Positions 15,726 through 22,254 of a stretch of 34,978 bases of DNA are shown here, piece by piece; position 1 is the stretch's first letter, and every line of letters starts with the position of its first letter. The notes beneath the pieces are model-generated. The model had not been told where the DNA came from. It ran no database searches and was given only the letters and a program-made list of their open reading frames with translations. Both the position numbers and the translations under genes were made by a program. Origin of the DNA: an uncultured Clostridia bacterium (GTDB taxonomy: Bacteria; Bacillota; Clostridia; Christensenellales; Aristaeellaceae); the NCBI GenBank assembly GCA_946408995.1, contig CAMJUL010000041.1:1-34978 (forward strand). Direction: 5' to 3'.

Positions 15726-15750
15726 AGTCCGCTGCCTCCTTCCATTGGCC

Positions 15751-15775
15751 TTTTTCCGCCCGGGCGGGCGAAAAA
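15751..15775. promoter_or_regulatory. Imperfect palindrome in the cggR leader
   Basis: TTTTT and AAAAA flank CGCCC/GGGCG, giving a 10-bp stem with one bulged C and a four-base loop. It lies between the cggR promoter and its start codon. It may be an operator for CggR or another regulator, or a leader hairpin. It does not match the Bacillus CggR operator as I know it. Confidence 0.4.
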
Positions 15776-15787
15776 TGACCCACCTCC

Positions 15788-15816
15788 ATTATACCATAAA
15801 AGGCCCGGAAAGGCAA
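15788..15816 (-). promoter_or_regulatory. Sigma-A promoter of cggR(-pgk-tpiA)
   Basis: On the minus strand TTGCCT (15811-15816) and a consensus TATAAT (15788-15793) are exactly 17 bases apart. The start codon lies about 62 bases below the -10. Confidence 0.82.
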
Positions 15817-15853
15817 CGGTTTTCTCCAGGCGCGGCGCGGTCCGGAAGGGGCG

Positions 15854-16582
15854 TCAGCCGTCCATGTTGCCGCTCAGGGCCATCAGGGCGGTCAACGCGC
15901 AAAGGCCGGCGGTCTCGGTCCGAAGGATCCGGCGTCCCAGCGTCAGGGCCTTTCCTCCGGCGAGGCACAGGGCGTCTACCTCCTCCTCCGTCAGGCCGCC
16001 CTCGGGACCGATGACCAGGGCCAGGGAGACGGGACGGGACGCGAGGCCCCGCCAGAAGGCGGCGGGCCCGAAGCCTGACGCGTTCTCCCAGGGGATCAGG
16101 GCGCTGTCGAACCCGGACAGGCGCCTGACAAGGGCGTCAAAGGAGATGGGCGCCTCCACCTCCGGGGACAGGCCCCGGCCGGACTGCTTGGCCGCCTCCC
16201 GGGCGACCCGGTTCAGGCGTTCGGTTTTCCGGGGAACGCTTCCCTGATCCCACCGGGCCACGCACCGGGTCATGTTCACCGGCACGATGGCATTGACCCC
16301 CATTTCGGTGCATTTCTGGACGATCCATTCCATCTTGTCCCCTTTGGGCAGCCCCTGGAAAAGGGTCACCTTCAGGTCCGGCTCGGTGTCCGGCAGCGGG
16401 GAAACGAGGATAAAACGGTTCTCTTCATTGAAATGGGACAGGTACAGGCGTCCTTCCAGGTTCAGGGCGACCTCCTCCCCGACTCTCAGGCGAAGGACAT
16501 CCCTGGCGTGATGCCATTCCTCGCTGTCCAGGCGGGCGGCAAGGGGATCCAAGGGATCCCGGAGGGCAAAAAAACGCTGCAT
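15854..16582 (-). CDS. rsmE: 16S rRNA (uracil-1498-N3)-methyltransferase
   Basis: SPOUT-class methyltransferase that methylates U1498 of 16S rRNA with S-adenosylmethionine. At 242 aa it is the normal length. The N-terminal PUA-like domain (about 1-70) carries EEWHHARDVLRLRVGEEV. The knotted SAM site shows IGPEGG at 191-196 and LGRRILRTETA at 215-225. Start is ATG at 16582 with AGGAGG upstream; the longer frame runs through the promoter and into the divergent gene. It has its own promoter, divergent from that of the tandem-repeat secreted protein, and ends about 40 bases upstream of the cggR promoter. The prmA gene that often precedes it is absent. Confidence 0.95.
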   Translation of the reverse strand: MQRFFALRDPLDPLAARLDSEEWHHARDVLRLRVGEEVALNLEGRLYLSHFNEENRFILVSPLPDTEPDLKVTLFQGLPKGDKMEWIVQKCTEMGVNAIVPVNMTRCVARWDQGSVPRKTERLNRVAREAAKQSGRGLSPEVEAPISFDALVRRLSGFDSALIPWENASGFGPAAFWRGLASRPVSLALVIGPEGGLTEEEVDALCLAGGKALTLGRRILRTETAGLCALTALMALSGNMDG

Positions 16583-16630
16583 GGCGTTCCTCCTGCGGGA
16601 AAATGGGGGCCGGAAACGGCTTATGGGGAT

Positions 16631-16659
16631 ATTGTACCCTGCCGGGCGCAGGCTGTAAA
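16631..16659 (-). promoter_or_regulatory. Sigma-A promoter of rsmE
   Basis: On the minus strand TTTACA (16654-16659) and TACAAT (16631-16636) are exactly 17 bases apart, 50 bases before the rsmE start. Confidence 0.78.
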
Positions 16660-16688
16660 GGGAAAGACCGCGCAGGAAGAGAACGGGA

Positions 16689-16717
16689 TTGCAAAGACCC
16701 TGAAACTTTGCTATAAT
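16689..16717 (+). promoter_or_regulatory. Sigma-A promoter of the tandem-repeat secreted protein
   Basis: TTGCAA (16689-16694) and TATAAT (16712-16717) are 17 bases apart, 33 bases before the ATG at 16751. It stands back to back with the rsmE promoter, the two -35 boxes being 29 bases apart. Confidence 0.8.
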
Positions 16718-16750
16718 GTTACAAAAATAAGAAGAAAGAGAGACGATTTT

Positions 16751-18103
16751 ATGAAGAAATGGCTTCGGATCCTGGCGCTGCTGCTGACAGTGGGGCTGCT
16801 GACGGTCACTGCGGGCCTGGCCCAGCCCCTGTATACGGATGCCGGTCTCACCTGGGGAATGAGCCGGGAGGAAACGGTCCGGAAGGTGCAGGGCTTTGGG
16901 AAGACCGACGAGGTGGGGACTCCGGCGGCAGGGCGGGTCCTGGTGGTCCGGAATCTGGCTTTCTGCGGGTTCAGCATGGACGCCTGGTGCGCCTTTGAAA
17001 ACGGCGTCCTGGAATCGGTGACCTACCTGCTGCCCGAAGGCTTTGCCCTGGACGGGGACAAGCTGACCCAGAGCCTCGGCCTGTTCGGGCAGCGGCTTTC
17101 TAACCTTCACGGGCAGGGCGCCCCCAACGGGGAGAACGCCCTGGTCTGGCAGACCGGCGCGTACCGCATCGAGGCGGGGATCGGGGATTATTCCTATTTA
17201 AATGGCATCCCGGGCGCGCAGATCGGCGTGCGCTATACCCGGCCGGCGGCCCAAGCCGCCCCGGCTGCCGGGGTTCCGCAGCCGGCCGCTTCCCAGGCCC
17301 CGGGGGCACAGCCTGCGGGAACGCCGGTCCCCGCGGCGGACGGGAGCGTCCTGATGACGGTCCAGGCCTCCGAGCGGATGGATTATGACCATACGAACGG
17401 CCAAAGCTGGAACCGCTCCTTTGCGGTGAATGGCGTCAAATTCTACGGGGAAACGACCCTCCGGGTCCGGGCGGGGGACGAATTGACCCTCTCAGCCACC
17501 GTGACGGACAGCGACAGCCGCCCGGATACGGAGACGGAAAGCATCACCCATACCGTGACGGAAGCGGACCTGACGGAAGGCTTTACCGAGGTGTTCCGGG
17601 TCCGGGTGACGGAAAACGAAGGGGTCCTGAGCGGGAAGGAAGCCCGGTTTGCGGTGACCTTCCGGTTTGTGACCCCCCAGGGGAAGGCAGCCCCCTATGT
17701 GGAAAAGACTGCGGTCCCGGCCCAGGCTCCCTCCGCTGCGCCGGAAAAGCCGGCGGTAAAGGAGGACGGAAGCGTGCTGATGACCGTCCGCGCCGCGGAA
17801 ATGATGATGTACGACCACACCGGGGGCGAGAGGTGGAACCGCTCCTTCATGGTGGACAGCGAGAAGTTCTACGGGGAGACGCAGGTGTACGTCCGTCCCG
17901 GCCAGACCCTGACCCTGGCGGCCACGGTGACCGACAGCGACGCCAGGCCGGACTCCGCCTCCGGCAGCGTGGAGCATACCGTGACGGAGCAGGACCTGAC
18001 GGAGGGCTTTACCGAAGAATTCAAGATCCTCGTGACCGAGAACGAGGGGCCCCGGGCGGGCAGGGAAGCCCGGTTCAGGATCACCTTTACCTTTGAACGC
18101 TGA
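16751..18103 (+). CDS. Secreted protein with two tandem 110-residue repeats
   Basis: No named family recognised. Residues 1-24 are a signal peptide. A first domain (about 25-165) contains LTWGMSREETVRKV, a pattern seen in small extracytoplasmic proteins. An Ala/Pro-rich linker follows (166-196), then repeat 1 (197-306), a second Ala/Pro linker and repeat 2 (339-448). The repeats align without a gap over 110 residues and are about two-thirds identical by eye (73 of 110). Shared motifs are DGSVLMTV, WNRSF, KFYGET, TVTDSD-RPD, TVTE-DLTEGFTE and VTENEG. Both look all-beta with an acidic, possibly calcium-binding TDSDxRPD turn. ATG at 16751 is chosen because the promoter lies directly above it; the ribosome site (GAAAGAGAG) is weak. 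The YARHG gene follows 14 bases later, so the two form an operon. Confidence 0.82.
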   Translation: MKKWLRILALLLTVGLLTVTAGLAQPLYTDAGLTWGMSREETVRKVQGFGKTDEVGTPAAGRVLVVRNLAFCGFSMDAWCAFENGVLESVTYLLPEGFALDGDKLTQSLGLFGQRLSNLHGQGAPNGENALVWQTGAYRIEAGIGDYSYLNGIPGAQIGVRYTRPAAQAAPAAGVPQPAASQAPGAQPAGTPVPAADGSVLMTVQASERMDYDHTNGQSWNRSFAVNGVKFYGETTLRVRAGDELTLSATVTDSDSRPDTETESITHTVTEADLTEGFTEVFRVRVTENEGVLSGKEARFAVTFRFVTPQGKAAPYVEKTAVPAQAPSAAPEKPAVKEDGSVLMTVRAAEMMMYDHTGGERWNRSFMVDSEKFYGETQVYVRPGQTLTLAATVTDSDARPDSASGSVEHTVTEQDLTEGFTEEFKILVTENEGPRAGREARFRITFTFER

Positions 18104-18117
18104 ACGGAGGGGAAAAC

Positions 18118-19047
18118 ATGAAGCGGACGCTTTGCCTGATCGCGGCGCTTGTGATGCTGCTGGCCCTGGGGGGAGGGGCGGCGGGGGAAAACGCCTACCT
18201 GATCGCGGATTCTTCCCAACGCCTGCTGACCGAGGGGGAACTGTGGGGCTGGAATTATGAGGCGCTCGGGTACATCTTCAACGAAATCTTCGCCCGCCAC
18301 GGGTATGTGTTCACCCCCGGCGGCAGCTATGACCAGTATTTCCGCAGGCAGTCCTGGTACAGCCCCAACGCGGACAGCAGAAACGACCGGGCCTGCTACC
18401 CCTACTTGAGCAATCTGGAATGGAAGAACGTGAACCTGGTCAAGCAGATCCGCCAGACCATGCGGGACACCGGCAATTACAACCGGGGTGGAAAGAGCGT
18501 CTGGGACAATTATCAGGGGGGCTATGTGGACACCCTGAGCGGCTTTACCGGGGTGGGCCTGAAGGCGAACCAGACCCTGGCGGTTTACTCCGCCCCTTCT
18601 TATTCCGCCTGGCGCGGGGCCAACGGACGGGCCAGCGTGTCCACCAACGGACGCCTCTGGGCGGCCGGATACGAGAGGGGCTGGATGCTGGTCATGTATG
18701 AGACCAACCAGGGCGGGGTCCGCGTTGGCTATGTGAGCCGGTCTGAGCTGTCCGGCAAGGCGCCGGACCTTCCGGAACTGGGCTTTTCCTATGTGAGGGC
18801 GACGGTGCAGTACCCGGCGACCCTGACCGACGACCCCGCGCGGGTCACCACCGCCCTGCTCTCCCTGAACGCCGGGGACCAGGTGACCTTCCTGACCAAT
18901 TTTTATAACCGCAGCGCCTGGGCCTATGTGGAGACGAACCTGTACGGGGAGACCGTGCGGGGCTTTCTCCCCGCGGACACCGTGGCCCTGACCGGCATGA
19001 CGGATCTGGACCTGGCGGGGGATGGATACATCGGCGGGGACAAGTGA
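18118..19047 (+). CDS. Secreted YARHG-domain protein with SH3-like regions
   Basis: 309 aa with a signal peptide at 1-23. The YARHG domain spans about 27-95 and shows the defining core FARHGY (58-63) plus YFRRQSWYSPN. This domain is common in extracellular proteins of Firmicutes and is thought to act at the cell wall; its molecular function is unknown. Two SH3-like beta segments follow (about 140-212 and 225-300), each with a WxxVxYETNQG/GWVxxxxL-like pattern as in wall-binding SH3b repeats. Start ATG at 18118 has GGAGGGG upstream. It is co-transcribed with the tandem-repeat protein and ends at a strong terminator, so the pair may build or sense the cell envelope together. Confidence 0.88.
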   Translation: MKRTLCLIAALVMLLALGGGAAGENAYLIADSSQRLLTEGELWGWNYEALGYIFNEIFARHGYVFTPGGSYDQYFRRQSWYSPNADSRNDRACYPYLSNLEWKNVNLVKQIRQTMRDTGNYNRGGKSVWDNYQGGYVDTLSGFTGVGLKANQTLAVYSAPSYSAWRGANGRASVSTNGRLWAAGYERGWMLVMYETNQGGVRVGYVSRSELSGKAPDLPELGFSYVRATVQYPATLTDDPARVTTALLSLNAGDQVTFLTNFYNRSAWAYVETNLYGETVRGFLPADTVALTGMTDLDLAGDGYIGGDK

Positions 19048-19073
19048 GGCGTCCAAGGGCTGTTGGGGACGGT

Positions 19074-19113
19074 GTTCCATCCCCGCGAAAGGAAGCGGGG
19101 ATGGAACTTTTTT
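19074..19113 (+). terminator. Strong Rho-independent terminator after the YARHG gene
   Basis: GTTCCATCCCCGC (19074-19086) pairs perfectly with GCGGGGATGGAAC (19095-19107), followed by TTTTTT. A 13-bp stem with a full U-tract. Confidence 0.95.
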
Positions 19114-19142
19114 GAAGCGGCCGGTGAAAACCAAAAAAGCTC

Positions 19143-19171
19143 TTGCTTTTTTACGGGCGCTGTGGTAGAAT
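19143..19171 (+). promoter_or_regulatory. Sigma-A promoter of rpsT
   Basis: TTGCTT (19143-19148) and TAGAAT (19166-19171) are 17 bases apart, 45 bases above the rpsT start codon. Confidence 0.75.
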
Positions 19172-19216
19172 CACTAATGCTTGTCAAAAGCAGTCCATGA
19201 ATGGGAGGTGAAGGAA

Positions 19217-19483
19217 TTGCCTAATATCCAGTCCGCCAAAAAGCGCGTGAAGGTGAACAAAACCAAAAATCTGCGGAATCGTATGGTGAAAACCGGCGTC
19301 AAGACCAGCCTGAAAAAGTTTAACGCTGCGCTGGCCGAGGGTGTGGAGCCTGCCGCCGCGCAACTGAGCGCCACCACCTCCGCTCTCGATAAAGCAGTGA
19401 CCAAGGGCGTTATGCACAAGAACGCGGCCAACCGCAGGAAGGCCCGCCTGGCGAAAGCCATCAACAAGGCTGCCAACGCCTGA
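19217..19483 (+). CDS. rpsT: 30S ribosomal protein S20
   Basis: Small-subunit protein that binds 16S rRNA, 88 aa, the normal length. It is Lys/Arg/Ala-rich and helical, beginning MPNIQSAKKRVKVNKTKNLR and ending with the family's NRRKARLAKAINK. The start is TTG at 19217: the mature protein must begin PNI, and GGGAGGTGAAGGAA lies immediately upstream. An upstream in-frame TTG at 19181 would fall close to the transcription start and have no ribosome site. Rare start codons on rpsT are known in Escherichia coli, where the UUG is part of autogenous control; whether that holds here is unknown. It has its own promoter and a modest terminator. Confidence 0.97.
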   Translation: MPNIQSAKKRVKVNKTKNLRNRMVKTGVKTSLKKFNAALAEGVEPAAAQLSATTSALDKAVTKGVMHKNAANRRKARLAKAINKAANA

Positions 19484-19505
19484 CACGCGCAGGACAGCGC
19501 ACATT

Positions 19506-19537
19506 CCCGCATGGCCTTTTGCCCTGCGGGATTTCTT
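19506..19537 (+). terminator. Weak terminator after rpsT
   Basis: CCCGCA (19506-19511) pairs with TGCGGG (19525-19530), with some GGC/GCC pairing inside, followed by ATTTCTT. The short stem and broken T-run suggest partial read-through into the next gene, which has no clear promoter. Confidence 0.5.
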
Positions 19538-19568
19538 CATTTAATAAGCTGAAACCGGAGGAAGCGCC

Positions 19569-20312
19569 ATGGGAGCCGCTGACAAAAACAGGGAAGAACA
19601 GCGCAGGGAAAAGGACGGGATCACCTATTTTGATCGGGGGACCCTGACGGGCAGGGACGGAAGGCGGTACGACCGCTTTGCCATCCAGACCCATTTTATC
19701 GAGGTGGGGGAGGACCAGGCCGCCGTGGTGCGCAGGTATGTGCTGCCCCTTTACCAGCCGGGGGACGTGCTGGCCTTCGGCGCGAAGGTGATGGCCATGT
19801 GCACCGGAAACGTGCGCACCAAGGATCAGGTGAAGCCCGGGTTCTGGGCAAGGCTTTTGTCCCCCCACGCCAGCGAGACCACGGCCGGCATCGGCATGCA
19901 CGACCCCTACAAGCTGCAGCTGGCCATTGATATGGTGGGGGCGCCCAAGGTGGTCTTCGCCTCGGTGGCCTCCGCGGTGACCAAGCTGTTCGGGGTCAAA
20001 GGGGTGTTCTACAAGATCGTGGGCAAAGGCGTGGCCGGCATCGACGGGTTCTATTACCGGTCTTCCTTCGACCGCTACAAGGACCTGGCCCTGATCAACA
20101 ACGAAAACGCCGCGGAACTGTGCGACGCCCTTGAAAAGGCCACCGGGGTGCCTGTGGTGCTGATGGACGCCAACGACATCGACCAGAACCAGCTTGGCAA
20201 ATGCGCCGACTTCCCGCTGACCGACGACCAGATCCAGGACGCCCTGAAGGACAATCCTTCCGGACAGGGCGGGGAATTGACCCCCCTGATCCTGATCCGG
20301 CCGCTGAAATAA
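19569..20312 (+). CDS. F420-0:gamma-glutamyl ligase-like (CofE-fold) protein
   Basis: 247 aa. It resembles the CofE/F420_ligase family: the IQTHFIEVGED start of the core, the LINNENAAELCDALEKATG helix and the VPVVLMDANDIDQN strand-loop, equivalent to the conserved Asp-Ala/Ser-Asn-Asp metal-binding segment of CofE. CofE adds glutamate to coenzyme F420-0 with GTP in methanogens and actinobacteria. Many Clostridia without known F420 pathways carry solo homologues of unknown substrate, and no other F420 gene is in this window, so the reaction here is unknown; an amide-forming ligase is the best guess. Start ATG at 19569 follows GGAGGAA. It probably depends partly on the rpsT promoter and shares a bidirectional terminator with the convergent NUDIX gene. 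Confidence 0.75.
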   Translation: MGAADKNREEQRREKDGITYFDRGTLTGRDGRRYDRFAIQTHFIEVGEDQAAVVRRYVLPLYQPGDVLAFGAKVMAMCTGNVRTKDQVKPGFWARLLSPHASETTAGIGMHDPYKLQLAIDMVGAPKVVFASVASAVTKLFGVKGVFYKIVGKGVAGIDGFYYRSSFDRYKDLALINNENAAELCDALEKATGVPVVLMDANDIDQNQLGKCADFPLTDDQIQDALKDNPSGQGGELTPLILIRPLK

Positions 20313-20355
20313 AAACGCAGGAGCGCGCCAATCAAACAGCGCGCTCCTTTGCGTT
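20311..20355. terminator. Bidirectional terminator between convergent genes
   Basis: GGAGCGCGC and GCGCGCTCC form a 9-bp core. AACGCA and TGCGTT extend it after a two-base TT bulge. A-rich and T-containing flanks allow use from both sides. It lies directly between the stop codons of the CofE-like and NUDIX genes. Confidence 0.8.
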
Positions 20356-20361
20356 GGGTCC

Positions 20362-20778
20362 TTACAGGGCGGCCCGGTCCGAAAGAAATTGGTCCGCGGC
20401 CCGGAGGATCCGCCGGTCGTCCTCATAGGTGAGCAGGCTCAGGGCCTCCTCCAGGGGGAGGAAACGGATGGAGGAGACCTCGGAAAGCTGCGCGACGGTC
20501 TCCCGGCTGGCGGTCTCCGCCACGAAAAAGACCACGTCCTTTACGCATCCGGGATAGGGACTGTAACGGATGGTCTCCCGGAAGCCCTCCAGGAAGGAAA
20601 CCTGAAGGCCGGTTTCCTCCAGGATCTCCCTCCGGGCGGTCTCGGTTTCGGTTTCGGCGCCCTCCACATGGCCCTTGCACAGGCTGATGTGGCCCTGCCG
20701 CATGATCTCGACCAGGTACAGCCGGCGTCCGTTCTCCTGAAGGAAAACCGCCGCGCCGCAGCTTTTTTCGTACAACAT
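20362..20778 (-). CDS. NUDIX hydrolase
   Basis: 138-aa cytoplasmic hydrolase of nucleoside-diphosphate-linked compounds. The full Nudix box GX5EX7REUXEEXGU is present at residues 36-58, with Gly36, Glu42, Arg50-Glu51, Glu54-Glu55 and Gly57 all in place. The N-terminal strand EKSCGAAVFLQENGRRLYLVE resembles the Ap4A-hydrolase/MutT subgroup, and the Lys-Gly-His just before the box also fits it, but the substrate cannot be fixed. Start ATG at 20778 has AAAGGATATCC upstream. It has a strong promoter that overlaps the divergent promoter of the next gene. Confidence 0.93.
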   Translation of the reverse strand: MLYEKSCGAAVFLQENGRRLYLVEIMRQGHISLCKGHVEGAETETETARREILEETGLQVSFLEGFRETIRYSPYPGCVKDVVFFVAETASRETVAQLSEVSSIRFLPLEEALSLLTYEDDRRILRAADQFLSDRAAL

Positions 20779-20836
20779 GGATTCTGGATATCCTTTCGGG
20801 GGTTCCCGGAGGGGGATTGCCCCCGGCGGGAAGGAT

Positions 20837-20866
20837 TTGAAAGCGTTTTCAGGCTACCATTATATA
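20837..20866 (+). promoter_or_regulatory. Promoter of the DUF4190-like/FRG gene pair
   Basis: TTGAAA (20837-20842) and TATATA (20861-20866) with an 18-base spacer. The -10 shares bases with the -10 of the minus-strand NUDIX promoter. Confidence 0.55.
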
Positions 20867-20887
20867 CCTGAAAGACGATGGTTTCAA
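20859..20887 (-). promoter_or_regulatory. Sigma-A promoter of the NUDIX gene
   Basis: On the minus strand TTGAAA (20882-20887) and consensus TATAAT (20859-20864) are exactly 17 bases apart. Its -35 lies in the leader of the divergent membrane-protein gene. Confidence 0.82.
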
Positions 20888-20901
20888 GGGAGCAAGGTGG
20901 A

Positions 20902-21198
20902 ATGAAGCAAACGGGGAACGAGTTGTCCGGCCTTGGACAGTGCGCGCTGCTGGGCGGACTGTCGCTGGGCTGCGGAGTGCTGTCGCTGTTGTGGATGGCG
21001 GGAATGTGTTTTCCGGGCCTGGTCCTGGGGGCGGTCGGCTATGCCCGTCTCACCCGCCTGGGGAAAACGCCCCCCGGCGGCAAGGGCCTGAGGCGCGCCG
21101 CCCTGGCGTTGACCCTTTCCGGCGCCGGGGTCAGCCTGCTGGTGACGCTGGCGTTTACGGTACAGCTGACGGGCCGGGCCGGGACGGCCCTGTTCTAA
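20902..21198 (+). CDS. Small DUF4190-like membrane protein (98 aa)
   Basis: Two hydrophobic regions (about residues 10-46 and 66-90) separated by a basic, Gly-rich loop with RLTRLGKTPPGGKGLRRAA. The layout, a helical hairpin with an internal GAVGYARLTRLGK stretch followed by a second LALTLSGAGVSLL helix, matches DUF4190-type proteins of Gram-positive bacteria; the function is unknown. The start is uncertain: ATG at 20902 has AAGGTGG very close in front. An in-frame ATG at 20878 would be almost leaderless if the promoter at 20837-20866 is used. The FRG gene starts 40 bases downstream in the same direction. Confidence 0.72.
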   Translation: MKQTGNELSGLGQCALLGGLSLGCGVLSLLWMAGMCFPGLVLGAVGYARLTRLGKTPPGGKGLRRAALALTLSGAGVSLLVTLAFTVQLTGRAGTALF

Positions 21199-21238
21199 AG
21201 GGACGGACATGGAAAACCGCTGATGGAGGAGGAGCGCC

Positions 21239-22066
21239 ATGCGGGATGTGGTGATCCGCAATTGGGAGGAACTGCAGAGGACCATTTTTGAAGGGGTCTG
21301 GGACGACAGGGTGATGCGCTACCGGGCCAATTATGTTTACCGGGGCATGAGCCGGGCGGACTGGGGGCTGACCCCCTCTCTGAACCGGGCCTGCGCCCAT
21401 GACCTGACGCTGGAAAAGCAGCTGCTCAGGAGCCTGAGGAAATACGGCTGCGCAGACCTGCCGCCGGACGCGACTGTCTGGCAGCTGCTGGTCATCGGAC
21501 AGCAGTTCGGCCTGCCTACCCGCCTGCTGGACTGGACCTATTCCCCCCTGGTGGCGGCCCATTTTGCCACCGAGGACCAGACCCAGTACGACCGGGACGG
21601 GGTCATTTACTGCGCGAACGTGGAGGAGATGAACCGGAACCTGCCCCCGGTCTTCAGGGAAAGGCTGCTCAGGGAAAAAACCAACGTGTTCACCATGGAA
21701 ATGATGGAACTGGCCGCCTCCACCCTGGAGAACCTCAAGCAGCAGGAGGTGCGGGGCTGTCCCTATGTGCTGTTTTTTGAACCGGCCAGCGTGGTGGACC
21801 GCATCGCCAATCAATACGCCCTGTTTTCGGTCTGCAGCGATGTGGAGACAGGGGTGGATACGGTGCCCTGGGCGGAAAGCTGCCTGAGGCGCATCATCAT
21901 CCCGGCCATGGTCAAGCTGGAGATCCGGGACAAGCTGGATTACATCAACATTTCAGAGCGGATGATCTATCCGGGCCTGGACGGGATCTGCAAATGGATC
22001 ACCCGGCGCTTTGCCGACCTGGGTCCCCGGTACAACGTCCGGCCCGGCGAACCGGAGGAGCGCTGA
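21239..22066 (+). CDS. FRG-domain protein
   Basis: 275 aa, cytoplasmic, no signal peptide. The FRG domain is named after a conserved Phe-Arg-Gly; here it is YRG at 34-36. It is followed by QQFGLPTRLLDWTYSPLVAAHFA (about 88-110), the most conserved part of the family, and by DRIANQYALFSV near 187-198. The biochemical function of FRG domains is not settled; some occur in mobile and phage-defence contexts. Start ATG at 21239 has GGAGGAG upstream. It is likely co-transcribed with the small membrane protein and ends at a terminator. Neighbours (NUDIX, MazG) are nucleotide-pool enzymes, which may be coincidence. Confidence 0.85.
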   Translation: MRDVVIRNWEELQRTIFEGVWDDRVMRYRANYVYRGMSRADWGLTPSLNRACAHDLTLEKQLLRSLRKYGCADLPPDATVWQLLVIGQQFGLPTRLLDWTYSPLVAAHFATEDQTQYDRDGVIYCANVEEMNRNLPPVFRERLLREKTNVFTMEMMELAASTLENLKQQEVRGCPYVLFFEPASVVDRIANQYALFSVCSDVETGVDTVPWAESCLRRIIIPAMVKLEIRDKLDYINISERMIYPGLDGICKWITRRFADLGPRYNVRPGEPEER

Positions 22067-22073
22067 GAACGTT

Positions 22074-22104
22074 GCTGCGCAGCGGATGCGCGGCAGCTTT
22101 TTTT
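22074..22104 (+). terminator. Rho-independent terminator after the FRG gene
   Basis: GCTGC (22074-22078) pairs with GCAGC (22093-22097), with further partly paired GC-rich bases inside, then seven Ts. Confidence 0.8.
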
Positions 22105-22140
22105 GCGTGAAAGGGCGGGGCTTTTCGCGCGGAAGGGCGC

Positions 22141-22169
22141 TTGACGACCGGACGGTCTTCCGCTAAGAT
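22141..22169 (+). promoter_or_regulatory. Sigma-A promoter of mazG
   Basis: TTGACG (22141-22146) and TAAGAT (22164-22169) are 17 bases apart, about 85 bases upstream of the mazG start. Confidence 0.65.
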
Positions 22170-22254
22170 GGGGTGCGGGACGGGACACCCCGCCCGTCGG
22201 AAACAAGCGAGGAAACGGCGCGGGGAAAGCCCGCGCCTCAAGGAGGAACCATCC

